Of a stretch of 64,000 bases of DNA, positions 16,099-25,032 are shown piece by piece. The notes below the pieces were generated by a model that had not been told where the DNA came from, made no database searches, and saw only the letters and a list, made by a program, of their open reading frames with translations. Numbering within the stretch: the first letter of the stretch is position 1; every line of letters begins with the position of its first letter. A program made the position numbers and the translations under genes. The stretch lies in assembly GCF_003332275.1 (NCBI RefSeq), contig NZ_QOVA01000013.1, positions 38,303 to 102,302 of the forward strand, in the 5' to 3' direction. The DNA is from Edaphovirga cremea. Its GTDB lineage: Bacteria > Pseudomonadota > Gammaproteobacteria > Enterobacterales > Enterobacteriaceae.

Positions 16099-18309
16099 TC
16101 AGACTTCCAGTGCCGTCACTGGAATCGCCTTACCGGTCAGGTAGCCCTGAACAAATTGACATCCGGCGCGACGCAGCAATTCCCGTTGCAGTTCGGTTTC
16201 TACCCCTTCCGCCAGAGTTTCCATACCTAACTGATGAACCAATGACATAATATTAGCCACAATTATGCGTTTCGACTCACTGTCTTCCAGTCCGTCGATT
16301 AAACCTTTATCAAGCTTCACGCGAGTGAATGGAAAATCCGCCAGACAGTTCAGGGACGCATAGCCTGTGCCGAAATCATCCAGGGCAATCCCTATTCCCA
16401 TATTCTGAATCTTGCGCAGCACCGGCAGCGCTTCTTTGCGATCCAGCAGAATCGGCTCTGTTATCTCGATCTCAATCCGATAAGCCGGAAGCCTGCTTTG
16501 CGCCAGTGCGTTTTTCAGGACATCGATCAGACCGTCATGATGGATTTGAATCCCCGAAACATTCACTGACACGCGATGACGGGCATCAAAATGTGTCATG
16601 GCATCGCTGCAAGCCTGGCGGATTATCCACTCCCCCAACCTGACAATCAGGCCATTTTTCTCCGCCAGCGGAATGAACGTGTCCGGCATCAGCAGTTCCT
16701 GGGGAGAACGACGCCAGCGTACCAGCGCTTCATAACCGGTGATGCTGTTGTCGGAAAGTCGTATCAGCGGCTGATAGTGGATTTCGAATTCGTTGCGGTC
16801 CATCGCGCTTTCAATGTCCAGTTCGGCAATGATCGGCACGGAATTGGTCATAGCCATGCCAGATTCAAAGTAATGGTAATTATTGCGTCCCGTTCTCTTC
16901 GAGGCATACAGCGCCAAATCGGCATTCTTCATCAGGATATGGGGAGTCACGCCATGCTGGGGCGCGTTGGCAATCCCGATACTGATCCCAATGCCAAACT
17001 CATGGCCATGAATGTAAAAAGGTTCACTAATTGATTTGATTAACTGCCCTGCCAACTGTGCTGCTTCCTGTATGGGGTTTTCTTTCACCAATTGGATCAC
17101 GGCGAATTCATCTCCCCCCAGTCGGGCAACCATATTTCCGGTTGAAAGCAACAAAGAGATCCTCTCGCTGACATCGATTAACAGCGCATCCCCGACCACA
17201 TGACCGAACGTATCATTCACCTCTTTGAAGTGATCGAGATCGAGCAGCATCAGGTTAAAAAATTTGCTCTCCAATTTCAGCATCGTAAGGGCATTATCCA
17301 GAGCCACGCCGAAGAAAGTTCGGTTTGGCAGACCTGTCAACGGATCGTGATGCGCCATGTATTCCATTTTCTGCACCGTTTCTTTAACCAATTGCAGGTG
17401 TTCGCGCTCAACCATGGCCTGCCGGAGTTTTTCGATGGCGACAGCCAATTGACCGATTTCATCATCCCGCTGTAAAAATGGCGTAGTGTCTTGCGTATTG
17501 CCTTGTGCAATACGCCTGAGCGCCTGGATAAGTACGGGTACAGAATAAAAAAACTGCCTCATCAGCAGCGCGACGGTCAGTCCCGTCAACAGCAATACGA
17601 TTCCCAGACCGATCAGCGAATTACGCAGCAGAATATTGTGCGTTCGGTACAACTCCTGCCTTTCGCCAATGCTGCTGACCAACGCCCCCAGCATTTTTCC
17701 TGATGGCGTCAATAACGGGATTTCGCTGACAAAATAGTCTTCATTGTTAATCTGGACAAAACCTGCAAAGCTGTTTTTCCTTGCATCCGCTTGCACGGGC
17801 GTTCCATCATCGTGCATGAGAATATGTTTGTTCAGTGTTCCATTCGCATCAGCGATGCTGACAAAGCCCTCGTTTTCCCGATACTGGAAAAGCCATACGC
17901 GGTTATTGGTCTGCATGGCGGCCAGGGAAAGCACATCGACAGGATTGAATCCGGTTTGCAGGATTGACTCGTCGTCGCCGAGAAAATTCTCCGTCACAAT
18001 GCCGGTTATCTGCCCGGTTTCATCCATACGGGCTACCACCGACGTATATATATTGCGGATAATGTAGCTGATGATGTGGGCATTGGTATTGGCCTGGCGC
18101 TTCCACTGCGTTTGCGAGTTTTTGTCGACAATAAACCACCCTGCTGCCGCCCCGACACCATAGGAAAAAATAATGCCGACGATAAGAAATACCGTCACTT
18201 TACCCAGAATAGAATGATACCAGCGCTGTCGGGGAGGCATGGATAATGACCCTCCATCGATTAAAGGGGCGCTGAAGTCCTTCGTTGTTCTGGTGCGGGA
18301 TGTCATCAT
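16099..18309 (-). CDS. Membrane GGDEF-EAL c-di-GMP enzyme with periplasmic sensor
   Basis: This 736-residue inner-membrane protein has a TM helix at about 32-54, a periplasmic Cache-like domain (about 55-205), a second TM helix (about 210-232) and a HAMP linker (RRIAQGNTQDTTPFLQRDDEIGQLA). Then come a GGDEF domain with intact RLGGDEFAV and an EAL domain with GYEALVRWRR and later DDFGTGYASLNCLADFPFTRVKLDK. Both catalytic motifs look complete, so it could make and break c-di-GMP. No RxxD inhibitory site is obvious before the GGDEF motif. It heads the unit with two solitary solute-binding proteins, which suggests a periplasmic ligand input. Confidence 0.93.
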   Translation of the reverse strand: MMTSRTRTTKDFSAPLIDGGSLSMPPRQRWYHSILGKVTVFLIVGIIFSYGVGAAAGWFIVDKNSQTQWKRQANTNAHIISYIIRNIYTSVVARMDETGQITGIVTENFLGDDESILQTGFNPVDVLSLAAMQTNNRVWLFQYRENEGFVSIADANGTLNKHILMHDDGTPVQADARKNSFAGFVQINNEDYFVSEIPLLTPSGKMLGALVSSIGERQELYRTHNILLRNSLIGLGIVLLLTGLTVALLMRQFFYSVPVLIQALRRIAQGNTQDTTPFLQRDDEIGQLAVAIEKLRQAMVEREHLQLVKETVQKMEYMAHHDPLTGLPNRTFFGVALDNALTMLKLESKFFNLMLLDLDHFKEVNDTFGHVVGDALLIDVSERISLLLSTGNMVARLGGDEFAVIQLVKENPIQEAAQLAGQLIKSISEPFYIHGHEFGIGISIGIANAPQHGVTPHILMKNADLALYASKRTGRNNYHYFESGMAMTNSVPIIAELDIESAMDRNEFEIHYQPLIRLSDNSITGYEALVRWRRSPQELLMPDTFIPLAEKNGLIVRLGEWIIRQACSDAMTHFDARHRVSVNVSGIQIHHDGLIDVLKNALAQSRLPAYRIEIEITEPILLDRKEALPVLRKIQNMGIGIALDDFGTGYASLNCLADFPFTRVKLDKGLIDGLEDSESKRIIVANIMSLVHQLGMETLAEGVETELQRELLRRAGCQFVQGYLTGKAIPVTALEV

Positions 18310-18720
18310 CCAAATCCCTTCATCTGTCGCATAAGCGGGTGGGAGACAAATAGTAATTTATTATAAAACAATAGACTATAAAGATTGTGCATGCAGGGGT
18401 CACGTATTGCCAGAATCATCATTACTGGCGTATTACTTTATTTACTCTCCGAATAAACAAACACTTAGCCAATAAAAATTCTCATCAATCCATTGTATAT
18501 ACCCTCAAAATAGTAGCAGCAACATATTTAAACGACCTCCCATCCCAACCAAACGAAATTTGACTTAAATAGCGCACTAATATATTTGTAACGGCATGAG
18601 TGGGAACAGGAATAACCGACTTCATGCGTGGTGATAAATGTTTTGGCGGGTGGCTAAAACCCCCCAACGCAGTTAACCCTCGTGGGTATTTAACATCAAG
18701 GACCGATCTAACCGGGGTTA
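18310..18720. other. Intergenic, 411 bp, no gene seen
   Basis: This region lies between the divergent GGDEF-EAL and TfoX-like genes and should hold both promoters. It is AT-rich near 18361-18500 and more GC-rich near 18640-18720. No open frame with a ribosome-binding site, no clear terminator and no strong palindromic operator was found by eye. Confidence 0.4.
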
Positions 18721-19068
18721 ATGTACATGGCGACAGATGAGAAGTTCGTGGTTTACGTAATGGATCAGCTTGAGGGTGTGGAAGGTCTGACCGTGCGAAA
18801 GATGTTCGGGGAATATGCCCTCTTCAAGGAGGGAAAAGTTCTCGCCTTGATCTGCAACAGTCAACTGTTCATCAAACCGACCGTCTCCGGGCGAAATTTT
18901 ATTGGTACTCCGGTTGAAGCGCCGCCCTACAAAGGAGCCAAACCCAGTTTTCTGATCGACGATGAACTGGACAACAAAGAATGGCTGTGTCAGTTGGTGT
19001 CGCTGACTTACGAAGAACTGCCGGCGCCAAAGCCGAAGAAGCCCAAAAAAGAGAAAGCCAAACCATAG
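18721..19068 (+). CDS. TfoX/Sxy N-terminal-domain protein
   Basis: This 115-residue protein consists of the TfoX N-terminal domain: VVYVMDQLEGVEGLTVRKMFGEYALFKEGKVLALICNSQLFIKPT, then a C-terminal Lys/Pro tail (KPKKPKKEKAKP). Full-length Sxy/TfoX controls CRP-S promoters and competence; single-domain versions such as this have no established role. The open frame has a second ATG two codons in (MATDEKF), which is an equally plausible start. It stands alone between the c-di-GMP unit and an NhaC antiporter. The basic tail might bind nucleic acid, but this is inference only. Confidence 0.85.
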   Translation: MYMATDEKFVVYVMDQLEGVEGLTVRKMFGEYALFKEGKVLALICNSQLFIKPTVSGRNFIGTPVEAPPYKGAKPSFLIDDELDNKEWLCQLVSLTYEELPAPKPKKPKKEKAKP

Positions 19069-19239
19069 CGCCTGCCTCTTTAACATTCGCCATCCTCCTC
19101 GGTTCCCTGAGCCGACATGTATGCCTCACTGTAGATTCCATTGACACAATCAATCGAACAGCTAGGAAGCTGTACCAAAATCTGCGAATATTTGGTTGGA
19201 CATGCATGGAGTACCTAATACAGAAGAGAGTCTTGACAC

Positions 19240-20715
19240 ATGGAAAGAGTTGAACTGACGTTTAGAGGGGGCAAAATTTTTGCCCTGGTTCCCATTGTTT
19301 TATTTTTGATTTTTTGCACACTTTTTTTTACCGTGTTCAAGATCTTTGATATGCAAGCCCTGGCGATGGGAGCCTTGATTTCAATCATTATTGGCGGGAT
19401 TTTTGCCAAGGACTATAAACAGTATTGGGAGGCAGTTATCAAGCATGGGATCGGCAGCCAGATGGCCGTGACCATTGCGACGATCCTCTTGATTATCGGG
19501 ATGTTTGCGAAACTGATGGCCGCCAGCGGCGTGGCGGAAGGTTTCGCCTGGTTGGCCAATATGCTCGGCTTGCATGGGGGAATGTTCACGCTGTTTACCT
19601 TCTGTGCAGTCTGCCTTATTTCAGCCTCGACAGGGACCTCAATTGGTTCATTGTTTACTGCCTTCCCGGTCTTCTTTCCTGCTGGCATCATGCTGGGTGC
19701 CGATCCCGTGGTATTAGCCAGCGCCATTCTGTCCGGCGCTATTTTTGGCGATAACATCGCACCTATTTCAGACACAACGGTTGCTTCGGCATCCACCCAG
19801 CTCTATACGAGAAAACAGGGCAGCGCCGAAATAGCCGGTCTGGTCACGTCACGATTCAAATATGCGTTGTTTGCCGCAATAATGGCCGGGGTTCTGTTTT
19901 GGATTTTTGGTTCTGCGGATCACGCCGTTAGCCCGATGGCTTCCCTGCCGGAACTTAAATACAGCCCCAATAATTTGATCATGTTAATCCCCGTGGCCGC
20001 GTTGTTGATTGTTGCGTTAAAAACCCGGGATATTTTTAAGGCCATACCGGTAGGCATTATCGTGGGCACGATAACGGGCATGGTGACCGGTATCTTCACC
20101 TGGCATGATGTGTTCTCGATCAAAGGCGGCGAGGTCAGCGGTTTTCTGTTTGCTGGTTTTAACAGCATGGTCAGCACCGTTCTCTTCGTATTGTCGCTGT
20201 TTGGTATCATGGGGATTTTGAAAGCCAGCCTGATGATGGATCGCATCGCGGCATTTATTTGCAATAGCCGTTTTACGGACAGTGTGCGTGGCACGGAATT
20301 TTCAATCGCCACAGGCACTATATTGGCTACCGCGCTGGTCGGTGGCGTCACCAGTGCATCGATTCTGACGTTTGGCCCGGTCGCGGATGAAATCGGCAAG
20401 AAGAAGAATCTCCACCCGTTCAGACGGGCAGTGTTGGTTGACTGTTTCTCGATGACCATTGCGGCAATTATTCCCTTCCTCAGTGCGTTTATTTTTATTG
20501 TCAGTTCGATCATTAACGCACTGCGGGCAGATTATAATTTCATTCCCGAGATTAACCCCATATCGCTAACGCTAACCTCATTCTACCCATTGTGTCTTTT
20601 TGTGGTGATGACGTTTTCAGTTGTGGTTGGATGGGGACGTAAATTTGAAGGACCTGACGGCACCCAGGTCGATGAGATGGCTGCAGACTTCAAAACAGAT
20701 CTTTCCGGGCGCTGA
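19240..20715 (+). CDS. NhaC-family Na+/H+ antiporter, copy 1
   Basis: This 491-residue polytopic inner-membrane protein has the NhaC features: a long run of hydrophobic helices, ASTGTSIGSLFTAFPVFFPAGIMLGADP, SGAIFGDNIAPISDTTVASASTQ and ATALVGGVTSASILTFGPVADEIGKK. NhaC antiporters exchange Na+ for protons, and some family members carry organic ions (for example malate/lactate or tyrosine/tyramine types). No neighbour suggests a special substrate. It is transcribed alone and ends at an inverted repeat shared with the convergent peptidase gene. A second NhaC-family gene lies at 35.5 kb; the two are not close copies. Confidence 0.88.
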   Translation: MERVELTFRGGKIFALVPIVLFLIFCTLFFTVFKIFDMQALAMGALISIIIGGIFAKDYKQYWEAVIKHGIGSQMAVTIATILLIIGMFAKLMAASGVAEGFAWLANMLGLHGGMFTLFTFCAVCLISASTGTSIGSLFTAFPVFFPAGIMLGADPVVLASAILSGAIFGDNIAPISDTTVASASTQLYTRKQGSAEIAGLVTSRFKYALFAAIMAGVLFWIFGSADHAVSPMASLPELKYSPNNLIMLIPVAALLIVALKTRDIFKAIPVGIIVGTITGMVTGIFTWHDVFSIKGGEVSGFLFAGFNSMVSTVLFVLSLFGIMGILKASLMMDRIAAFICNSRFTDSVRGTEFSIATGTILATALVGGVTSASILTFGPVADEIGKKKNLHPFRRAVLVDCFSMTIAAIIPFLSAFIFIVSSIINALRADYNFIPEINPISLTLTSFYPLCLFVVMTFSVVVGWGRKFEGPDGTQVDEMAADFKTDLSGR

Positions 20716-20719
20716 TTGA

Positions 20720-20750
20720 AGCCGGGTATTGCTCTGCTGAATACCCGGCT
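20720..20750. terminator. Inverted repeat between convergent genes
   Basis: A perfect 11-bp stem (AGCCGGGTATT and its complement) with a 9-base loop lies just after the antiporter stop and before the end of the convergent prepilin peptidase gene. There is no clear uridine run on either strand, so its strength as an intrinsic terminator is uncertain. Confidence 0.6.
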
Positions 20751-20765
20751 ATACCCGATAGGTAT

Positions 20766-21617
20766 TCAATAACTCGTTGGCAGCACGAAAAAGACCATGT
20801 TAATCGCGCCTGCCAGCGCCAGCCACGGGCCAAAAGCCAGTGGCTGATCGACGTTTTGACGCGATAACCCGCGTTGCAGCAGGGTAAAGATCAATCCACA
20901 TACCGCAGCAATCAAAACCAGATTTGGCAGCGTTTTCCAGCCCATCCAGGCACCCAGCGCAGCCAGCAGTTTGAAATCCCCATAACCCAACGCCTCTTTG
21001 CCCGTGGCATACTTGAACAACCAGAATAGCCCCCACAAGGAAAGATAGCCGATCGCGGCCCCCATTATTGCCTGTTCCAGCGAAACAAAACTGCCTGATA
21101 AGTTAAATAACAATCCTAACCACAATAGCGGCAGCGTAAGAGCATCCGGTAGCAAGAGCGTTTTCAGGTCGATAACGGTCAGCGTCAGCAGAATCGCCAT
21201 AAACAGCAACACGCCTAACAGCGGCAAACCCACTGGCAGCAGAGCGCCCGCTCCAGCAAAAAGCAGCGCTGTCGTCAGTTCAATCAAAGGATAGCGGCAA
21301 GAGATCGACTTCGCACAGCACCGCGCTCTCCCCTTTAGCCACAACCAACTCACCAAGGGAATATTGTCGCGGATCGCGAGGGGCGTCTGGCAATGCGGGC
21401 AGGATGAGTGAGGCAGCATCAGGTCAAAACGTGGAGGTGATTCTGTGATGGTTACCCCCAGTTGCTGTTGCGCCTCGCGTTGCCAACGGCGTTCCAACAT
21501 CACTGGCATCCGGTAAATGACCACATTCAGAAAGCTGCCGATGATCGCTCCCAGCAGACTTAGGGTACAGAGCCAGAAAACAGGAAAAACATCAGCAAAT
21601 GGCGCAATGGGGTTCAA
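20766..21617 (-). CDS. Prepilin peptidase (type II secretion / type IV pilus, GspO/PilD family)
   Basis: This 283-residue inner-membrane aspartic protease cleaves and N-methylates prepilins or pseudopilins. The first helix holds GAIIGSFLNVVIYRMP. The cytoplasmic loop has CPHC (73-76) and SCRYPLIE. The catalytic Asp residues are in VIDLKTLLLPD (about 150) and GYGDFKLLAALGAWMGW (about 214). The second zinc-type CxxC of the loop is altered: the pair reads Ala98-Arg-Cys-Cys with another Cys at 107, so classic tetracysteine binding is changed. No gsp, out or pil genes are nearby, so the enzyme must serve a system encoded elsewhere. A GGAGGA lies just before the ATG. Confidence 0.9.
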   Translation of the reverse strand: MNPIAPFADVFPVFWLCTLSLLGAIIGSFLNVVIYRMPVMLERRWQREAQQQLGVTITESPPRFDLMLPHSSCPHCQTPLAIRDNIPLVSWLWLKGRARCCAKSISCRYPLIELTTALLFAGAGALLPVGLPLLGVLLFMAILLTLTVIDLKTLLLPDALTLPLLWLGLLFNLSGSFVSLEQAIMGAAIGYLSLWGLFWLFKYATGKEALGYGDFKLLAALGAWMGWKTLPNLVLIAAVCGLIFTLLQRGLSRQNVDQPLAFGPWLALAGAINMVFFVLPTSY

Positions 21618-22135
21618 GGAATCCTCCTGTCGTTAGCATCGGTAATCTGTCGTCATAATGGTCAAGCGCGGTAATCGTTGCAGAATGCGGGGGAAATGCC
21701 AGTCTTTCAGTAACGTAAGTAGCTAAAATGCGAGACATTTCGCAGAGAGTAATGAAACTCATCGCAGTTGAACTGAAGCTGCGGGCTGGTTCAACGCTAA
21801 TATATCAATCGCGATTCGAGCCATTTTGCCTCCTTATGTGTAAAGCAATCCATTAACAAAAGCAGTCCATTAACAAAGGTTATCCGTCCTCTTCTGCACA
21901 CTCAGGAACAGCATAGGCAATTCTTGTTTCAGCAGAAATCCGTGATGAACTGGTCGGACGTTTTGTTTTTACGCTGACTGATCTGAATAAGTGCCTATAC
22001 TTGCCAAATCATCACAGAATAATCGTGCTGCAATGTACACAGCCGCAGCAGTTTGCTCGGTTTCGCGCCACGACAACAACGGCTGTTGTGGCCCATGGGA
22101 TACAGCTCGGTTACTTGGCAAAAAGGCTGCAGAAG
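21618..22135. other. Intergenic, 518 bp, with a short direct repeat
   Basis: No recognisable gene was found. A short direct repeat (CCATTAACAAA, twice, near 21850 and 21867) is present. An open frame from 22001 runs in frame into the following GFA gene, but it has no family similarity before 22136. The region should contain the promoters of the divergent peptidase and GFA genes. Confidence 0.4.
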
Positions 22136-22525
22136 ATGCATAAAACGTTCACCGGCGGATGTCTATGTGGGAACATCCGTTTTGAAGCCATCAATCCCCT
22201 ACACCCGCATACGTGCTCATGCGATATATGTCAGAAACACACCGGTGCACTGACTGCCATGTGGTTTGAATTTACCAAGGAAAATGTCAAATGGACGGGT
22301 GAAGGGGGTGTTCCCTCAACCTTCCGTTCGTCCGCGTATTCCAGCAGATCATTCTGTTCACGCTGTGGAAGTTCAGTGGGTGCAATTGATGACGAACCCA
22401 CCCTGGCGCTATTGGCGGGTGGATTTGATGAAGGGTGTGTTCCTGAACTGCCTCCCGTCTACCATTCATTTGATGATATGGCTCCAGCATGGTGGCGGTC
22501 CCTGTTCTTCAAGAATCGAGGCTGA
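22136..22525 (+). CDS. GFA-family zinc protein, second copy in window
   Basis: This 129-residue protein has the GFA zinc pattern: TGGCLCGNIRFEA, then HTCSCDICQKHTGALTAMWFEF and SFCSRCGSSVGAID. The start at 22136 (MHKTFTGGCLCG) is chosen because the family begins there; an AAGG lies about 10 bases upstream. It is only distantly similar to the GFA protein at 8.5-9.0 kb, so it is not a recent duplicate. Substrates of such small GFA proteins are unknown; glutathione adducts are the founding example. It is convergent with the HAD gene and has no operon partner. Confidence 0.85.
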   Translation: MHKTFTGGCLCGNIRFEAINPLHPHTCSCDICQKHTGALTAMWFEFTKENVKWTGEGGVPSTFRSSAYSSRSFCSRCGSSVGAIDDEPTLALLAGGFDEGCVPELPPVYHSFDDMAPAWWRSLFFKNRG

Positions 22526-22655
22526 TACGAAAACCGGTCATCAACATCATCAAGCACCGACCGCCGAAATCCCCAGCGTGGTGGCAAACACAGTTGCCGT
22601 AAACAGGTCGAGAAATGACTTCCCCACCCACACGCTGGAGTTGCCACTCATCCCT

Positions 22656-23336
22656 TCATGCTCCCGCCGAAATACTCGACAAGTCAGCCGCCAGGCTGTC
22701 AAGTGTAGTCCTTGTGATCAGAGGCTCAGGAGCGCCCTCAGGGGCCGTCAGACCGATGCGGTTGTGCCATATAGTCGGCAACCCTACCTTCGCGGTGCCA
22801 AATAGGTCATAGGCTGAACCGGCTACGAACACCGCATTGCCCGGTGCGACGCCCAGCGTTTCAAGGGCCAGGCGATAAGGCGCTGGGTTCGGCTTGTAGA
22901 ACCCCGCTTTTTCCGATGTGATGACCACATCGAATGGCACACCTACCCGATCTGCGGCGATACTGCCCAGTCTCTCCGAGCAGTTGGTCACGATGCCCAA
23001 CTTGTAATGTGGCTTGAGTGCCGCCAACGTCGCCTTGACCTCGGCCCATGGCTGCAACTCGCCCCAGCGTGCTTCCAGTTCCGCAGAGGCTTGGCTACCG
23101 AGCCCGACTGCAATCGCGGCTTCTTCGACCAATCTTTCATAGGATCGATAGCTGCCGCAGCTATAGGTAGCCTTCAGATACGCCATGCGCCATGTACGAC
23201 CCCTGTGCTCTGAACCGGCGACTGAATTCCACAGTGTCCACGAGTCCAGCAAGGCGGTCAGAAGATCGAACAGAACGAGCTCGACCAGAGCTGGGGGTTG
23301 CTTGGGTCGCAGATTATCGGCAAAGTTTAAAGTCAT
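22656..23336 (-). CDS. HAD-superfamily hydrolase (haloacid dehalogenase-like)
   Basis: This 226-residue HAD-fold hydrolase has motif I as LVLFDLLTALLDSW (nucleophile Asp), motif II as LGIVTNCSERLG, and motif III/IV as SEKAGFYKPNPAPYRLALETLG with GNAVFVAGSAYDLFGTAKVGLPTIWHNR. The arrangement resembles the type II haloacid dehalogenase and phosphoglycolate phosphatase-like subgroups, but the substrate cannot be read from the sequence. Its ATG overlaps the RidA stop by 4 bp (ATGA), so it is the third gene of a DSD1-RidA-HAD operon. A role in repairing or dephosphorylating a product of the PLP enzyme is possible but is inference. Confidence 0.85.
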   Translation of the reverse strand: MTLNFADNLRPKQPPALVELVLFDLLTALLDSWTLWNSVAGSEHRGRTWRMAYLKATYSCGSYRSYERLVEEAAIAVGLGSQASAELEARWGELQPWAEVKATLAALKPHYKLGIVTNCSERLGSIAADRVGVPFDVVITSEKAGFYKPNPAPYRLALETLGVAPGNAVFVAGSAYDLFGTAKVGLPTIWHNRIGLTAPEGAPEPLITRTTLDSLAADLSSISAGA

Positions 23337-23731
23337 TGCAGGGATCCCTGTTCAGGAGAAAAAAGCTCAGCGACAGCGGTGATCTCTATCAACGCACCGT
23401 AATGAAGTTTGCCGCAGGGGATGATTGAGCGCGCTGGTCGATGAGCACCCAGCAACTCCGCGTAATGTGTATTCACGGTTGACCAGTGCTCCACATCAGA
23501 GATGAAGATCTGCACGTTTACCAGATTCGCCATGGTTGCATCAGCGGCACGTAGCACCGCTTCGACATTGGTCATGGCTTGCATGAACTGGGCCTCAATG
23601 CCGTCGGGAAAAGTGCCCGATCGCGGATTGAAGGGCAACTGCCCGGAGATGAACAACAAGTTCCCCGAAACCACTCCCTGCGAGTAATGTCCCCCCGGCA
23701 AGGGGAGCTGTTGTGATGTGATAATTTTCAT
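23333..23731 (-). CDS. RidA-family enamine/imine deaminase
   Basis: This 132-residue RidA-fold protein has LPLPGGHYSQGVVSGNLLFISGQLPFNP at the start, MTNVEAVLRAADATMANLVNVQIFISD in the middle and HRPARSIIPCGKLHYGALIEITAVAE at the end. The active-site Arg of deaminating members is conserved in PARS. RidA proteins hydrolyse reactive 2-aminoacrylate and similar enamines released by PLP-dependent dehydratases. That suits its position 89 bp after a PLP enzyme of the D-serine dehydratase-like family. It is translationally coupled to the HAD gene that follows. It most likely protects the cell from, or finishes, the PLP reaction. Confidence 0.92.
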   Translation of the reverse strand: MKIITSQQLPLPGGHYSQGVVSGNLLFISGQLPFNPRSGTFPDGIEAQFMQAMTNVEAVLRAADATMANLVNVQIFISDVEHWSTVNTHYAELLGAHRPARSIIPCGKLHYGALIEITAVAELFSPEQGSLQ

Positions 23732-23820
23732 AGATATTCTCCGTTCAAGGGTTCGCCGTGGATGATGGATACGCCTTTACTGTTATGGATTAATAGCGGG
23801 CAGTAGAAAGAAAACGCTAT

Positions 23821-24945
23821 TTACCAACCCGCGAAGCGTGGCCAGTAACCGAGGTGGCGTCCCTCGGTCAGAACGTGATAACCGCTGTGCTGTGCGGCGG
23901 TAGCGCACGCATGATTGGGCAAAATTCGCAGTTGCGTGCCTACCGGCAGCACCAGGACGGCTTCAGGGTTTCCCGAGCGCGAGGAAATGATCCCGTGCTC
24001 CTGATTGACCGCCGTAACGATCAGATCGCCTATAGGCTGGCCTGACAAGTCGCAGACAATGCCGTACCCTTGATCCACGCGTTGTTTGGCAGTACCACGG
24101 TCGCGAGAAAGCGCCATCCAGCCGGCATCGACAATGATCCAGCCTTTCTCAGGCTGATGACCAATGACCGTAGTCAGTACCGAGACAGCGATATCCTGCA
24201 CATCGCACACTCCAAGCCCAGCCATGACCAGGTCAAAGAACGCAAACACGCCAGCCCGAACCTCCGTGATGCCGGATAGATCCTGAGTAAACAGTGCTGT
24301 GGGGGTGGAACCTATGCTGATGATCGACAGATCGAACCCCGCCTCGTTGAGCAGTTGTGCGGCCTCGACTACTGCGGCACGCTCTTGACGTGCGTAGGCC
24401 TCGATTTCGGCGATTGATCGGCTGTCATAGGAGTTTCCTGCGTGGGTCATAACACCGCTGACCCGGACCCCACTGTGACTAAGCAAGTGGGCGATCTCGA
24501 CCAGTAATGTCGACTGCGGCGCGATACCCGAGCGGTGTCCGTCGCAGTCGACCTCAAGAAGTACTTCGAAGGCTTGCCCACTGCTGCACGCAAACTCAGC
24601 CAGGAGGCGAGCGCTTTCAATATTATCCAGTACCAGTTTCAAGTCCGCCCCTTGTTCTAACAAGCGGGCGGCATGAGCGAACTTATTGGGGGAGATACCC
24701 ACGGCGTACAAGATGTCGGTGAAACCCGCAGCAAAAAAGAAGTCCGCCTCACGCAGTGTAGAAACTGTGATGGGGCCTCGTCCGTCAGCAAAGAAGCGCT
24801 CGGTGACCTCCAGACATTTGTTGGTTTTGACGTGTGGGCGTAGTGTCACGTTGAACGGTGCCAGCTTTTCACGCATACGCAGGATATTACCGTCCAGGCG
24901 GTCGCGGTCCAATAACAGCACGGGGGTGTCGGTTAGTTCTTCCAT
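23821..24945 (-). CDS. DSD1-family PLP enzyme (D-threonine aldolase / D-serine dehydratase-like)
   Basis: This 374-residue fold-type III PLP enzyme has the Schiff-base Lys in RPHVKTNKCLEV. MTHAGNSYDS and IISIGSTPTALF form the phosphate-binding region. The metal-binding HxC is seen as ILPNHACATAAQH near the C terminus. The family includes D-threonine aldolase, D-3-hydroxyaspartate aldolase and eukaryotic-type D-serine dehydratase; the sequence does not decide between them. A GGAGAG precedes the ATG. The RidA and HAD genes follow on the same strand, and a LysR gene is divergent, so the cluster is probably induced by a D-amino acid or hydroxy-amino acid. Confidence 0.9.
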   Translation of the reverse strand: MEELTDTPVLLLDRDRLDGNILRMREKLAPFNVTLRPHVKTNKCLEVTERFFADGRGPITVSTLREADFFFAAGFTDILYAVGISPNKFAHAARLLEQGADLKLVLDNIESARLLAEFACSSGQAFEVLLEVDCDGHRSGIAPQSTLLVEIAHLLSHSGVRVSGVMTHAGNSYDSRSIAEIEAYARQERAAVVEAAQLLNEAGFDLSIISIGSTPTALFTQDLSGITEVRAGVFAFFDLVMAGLGVCDVQDIAVSVLTTVIGHQPEKGWIIVDAGWMALSRDRGTAKQRVDQGYGIVCDLSGQPIGDLIVTAVNQEHGIISSRSGNPEAVLVLPVGTQLRILPNHACATAAQHSGYHVLTEGRHLGYWPRFAGW

Positions 24946-25032
24946 TTGTTCTCTCCGGTAAAAGCGCTATTGTAAACCGTCAGAATCACTGTAAAGTTTA
25001 ATCTTCCTAATTCTATGATTCAGTAATTCTTA

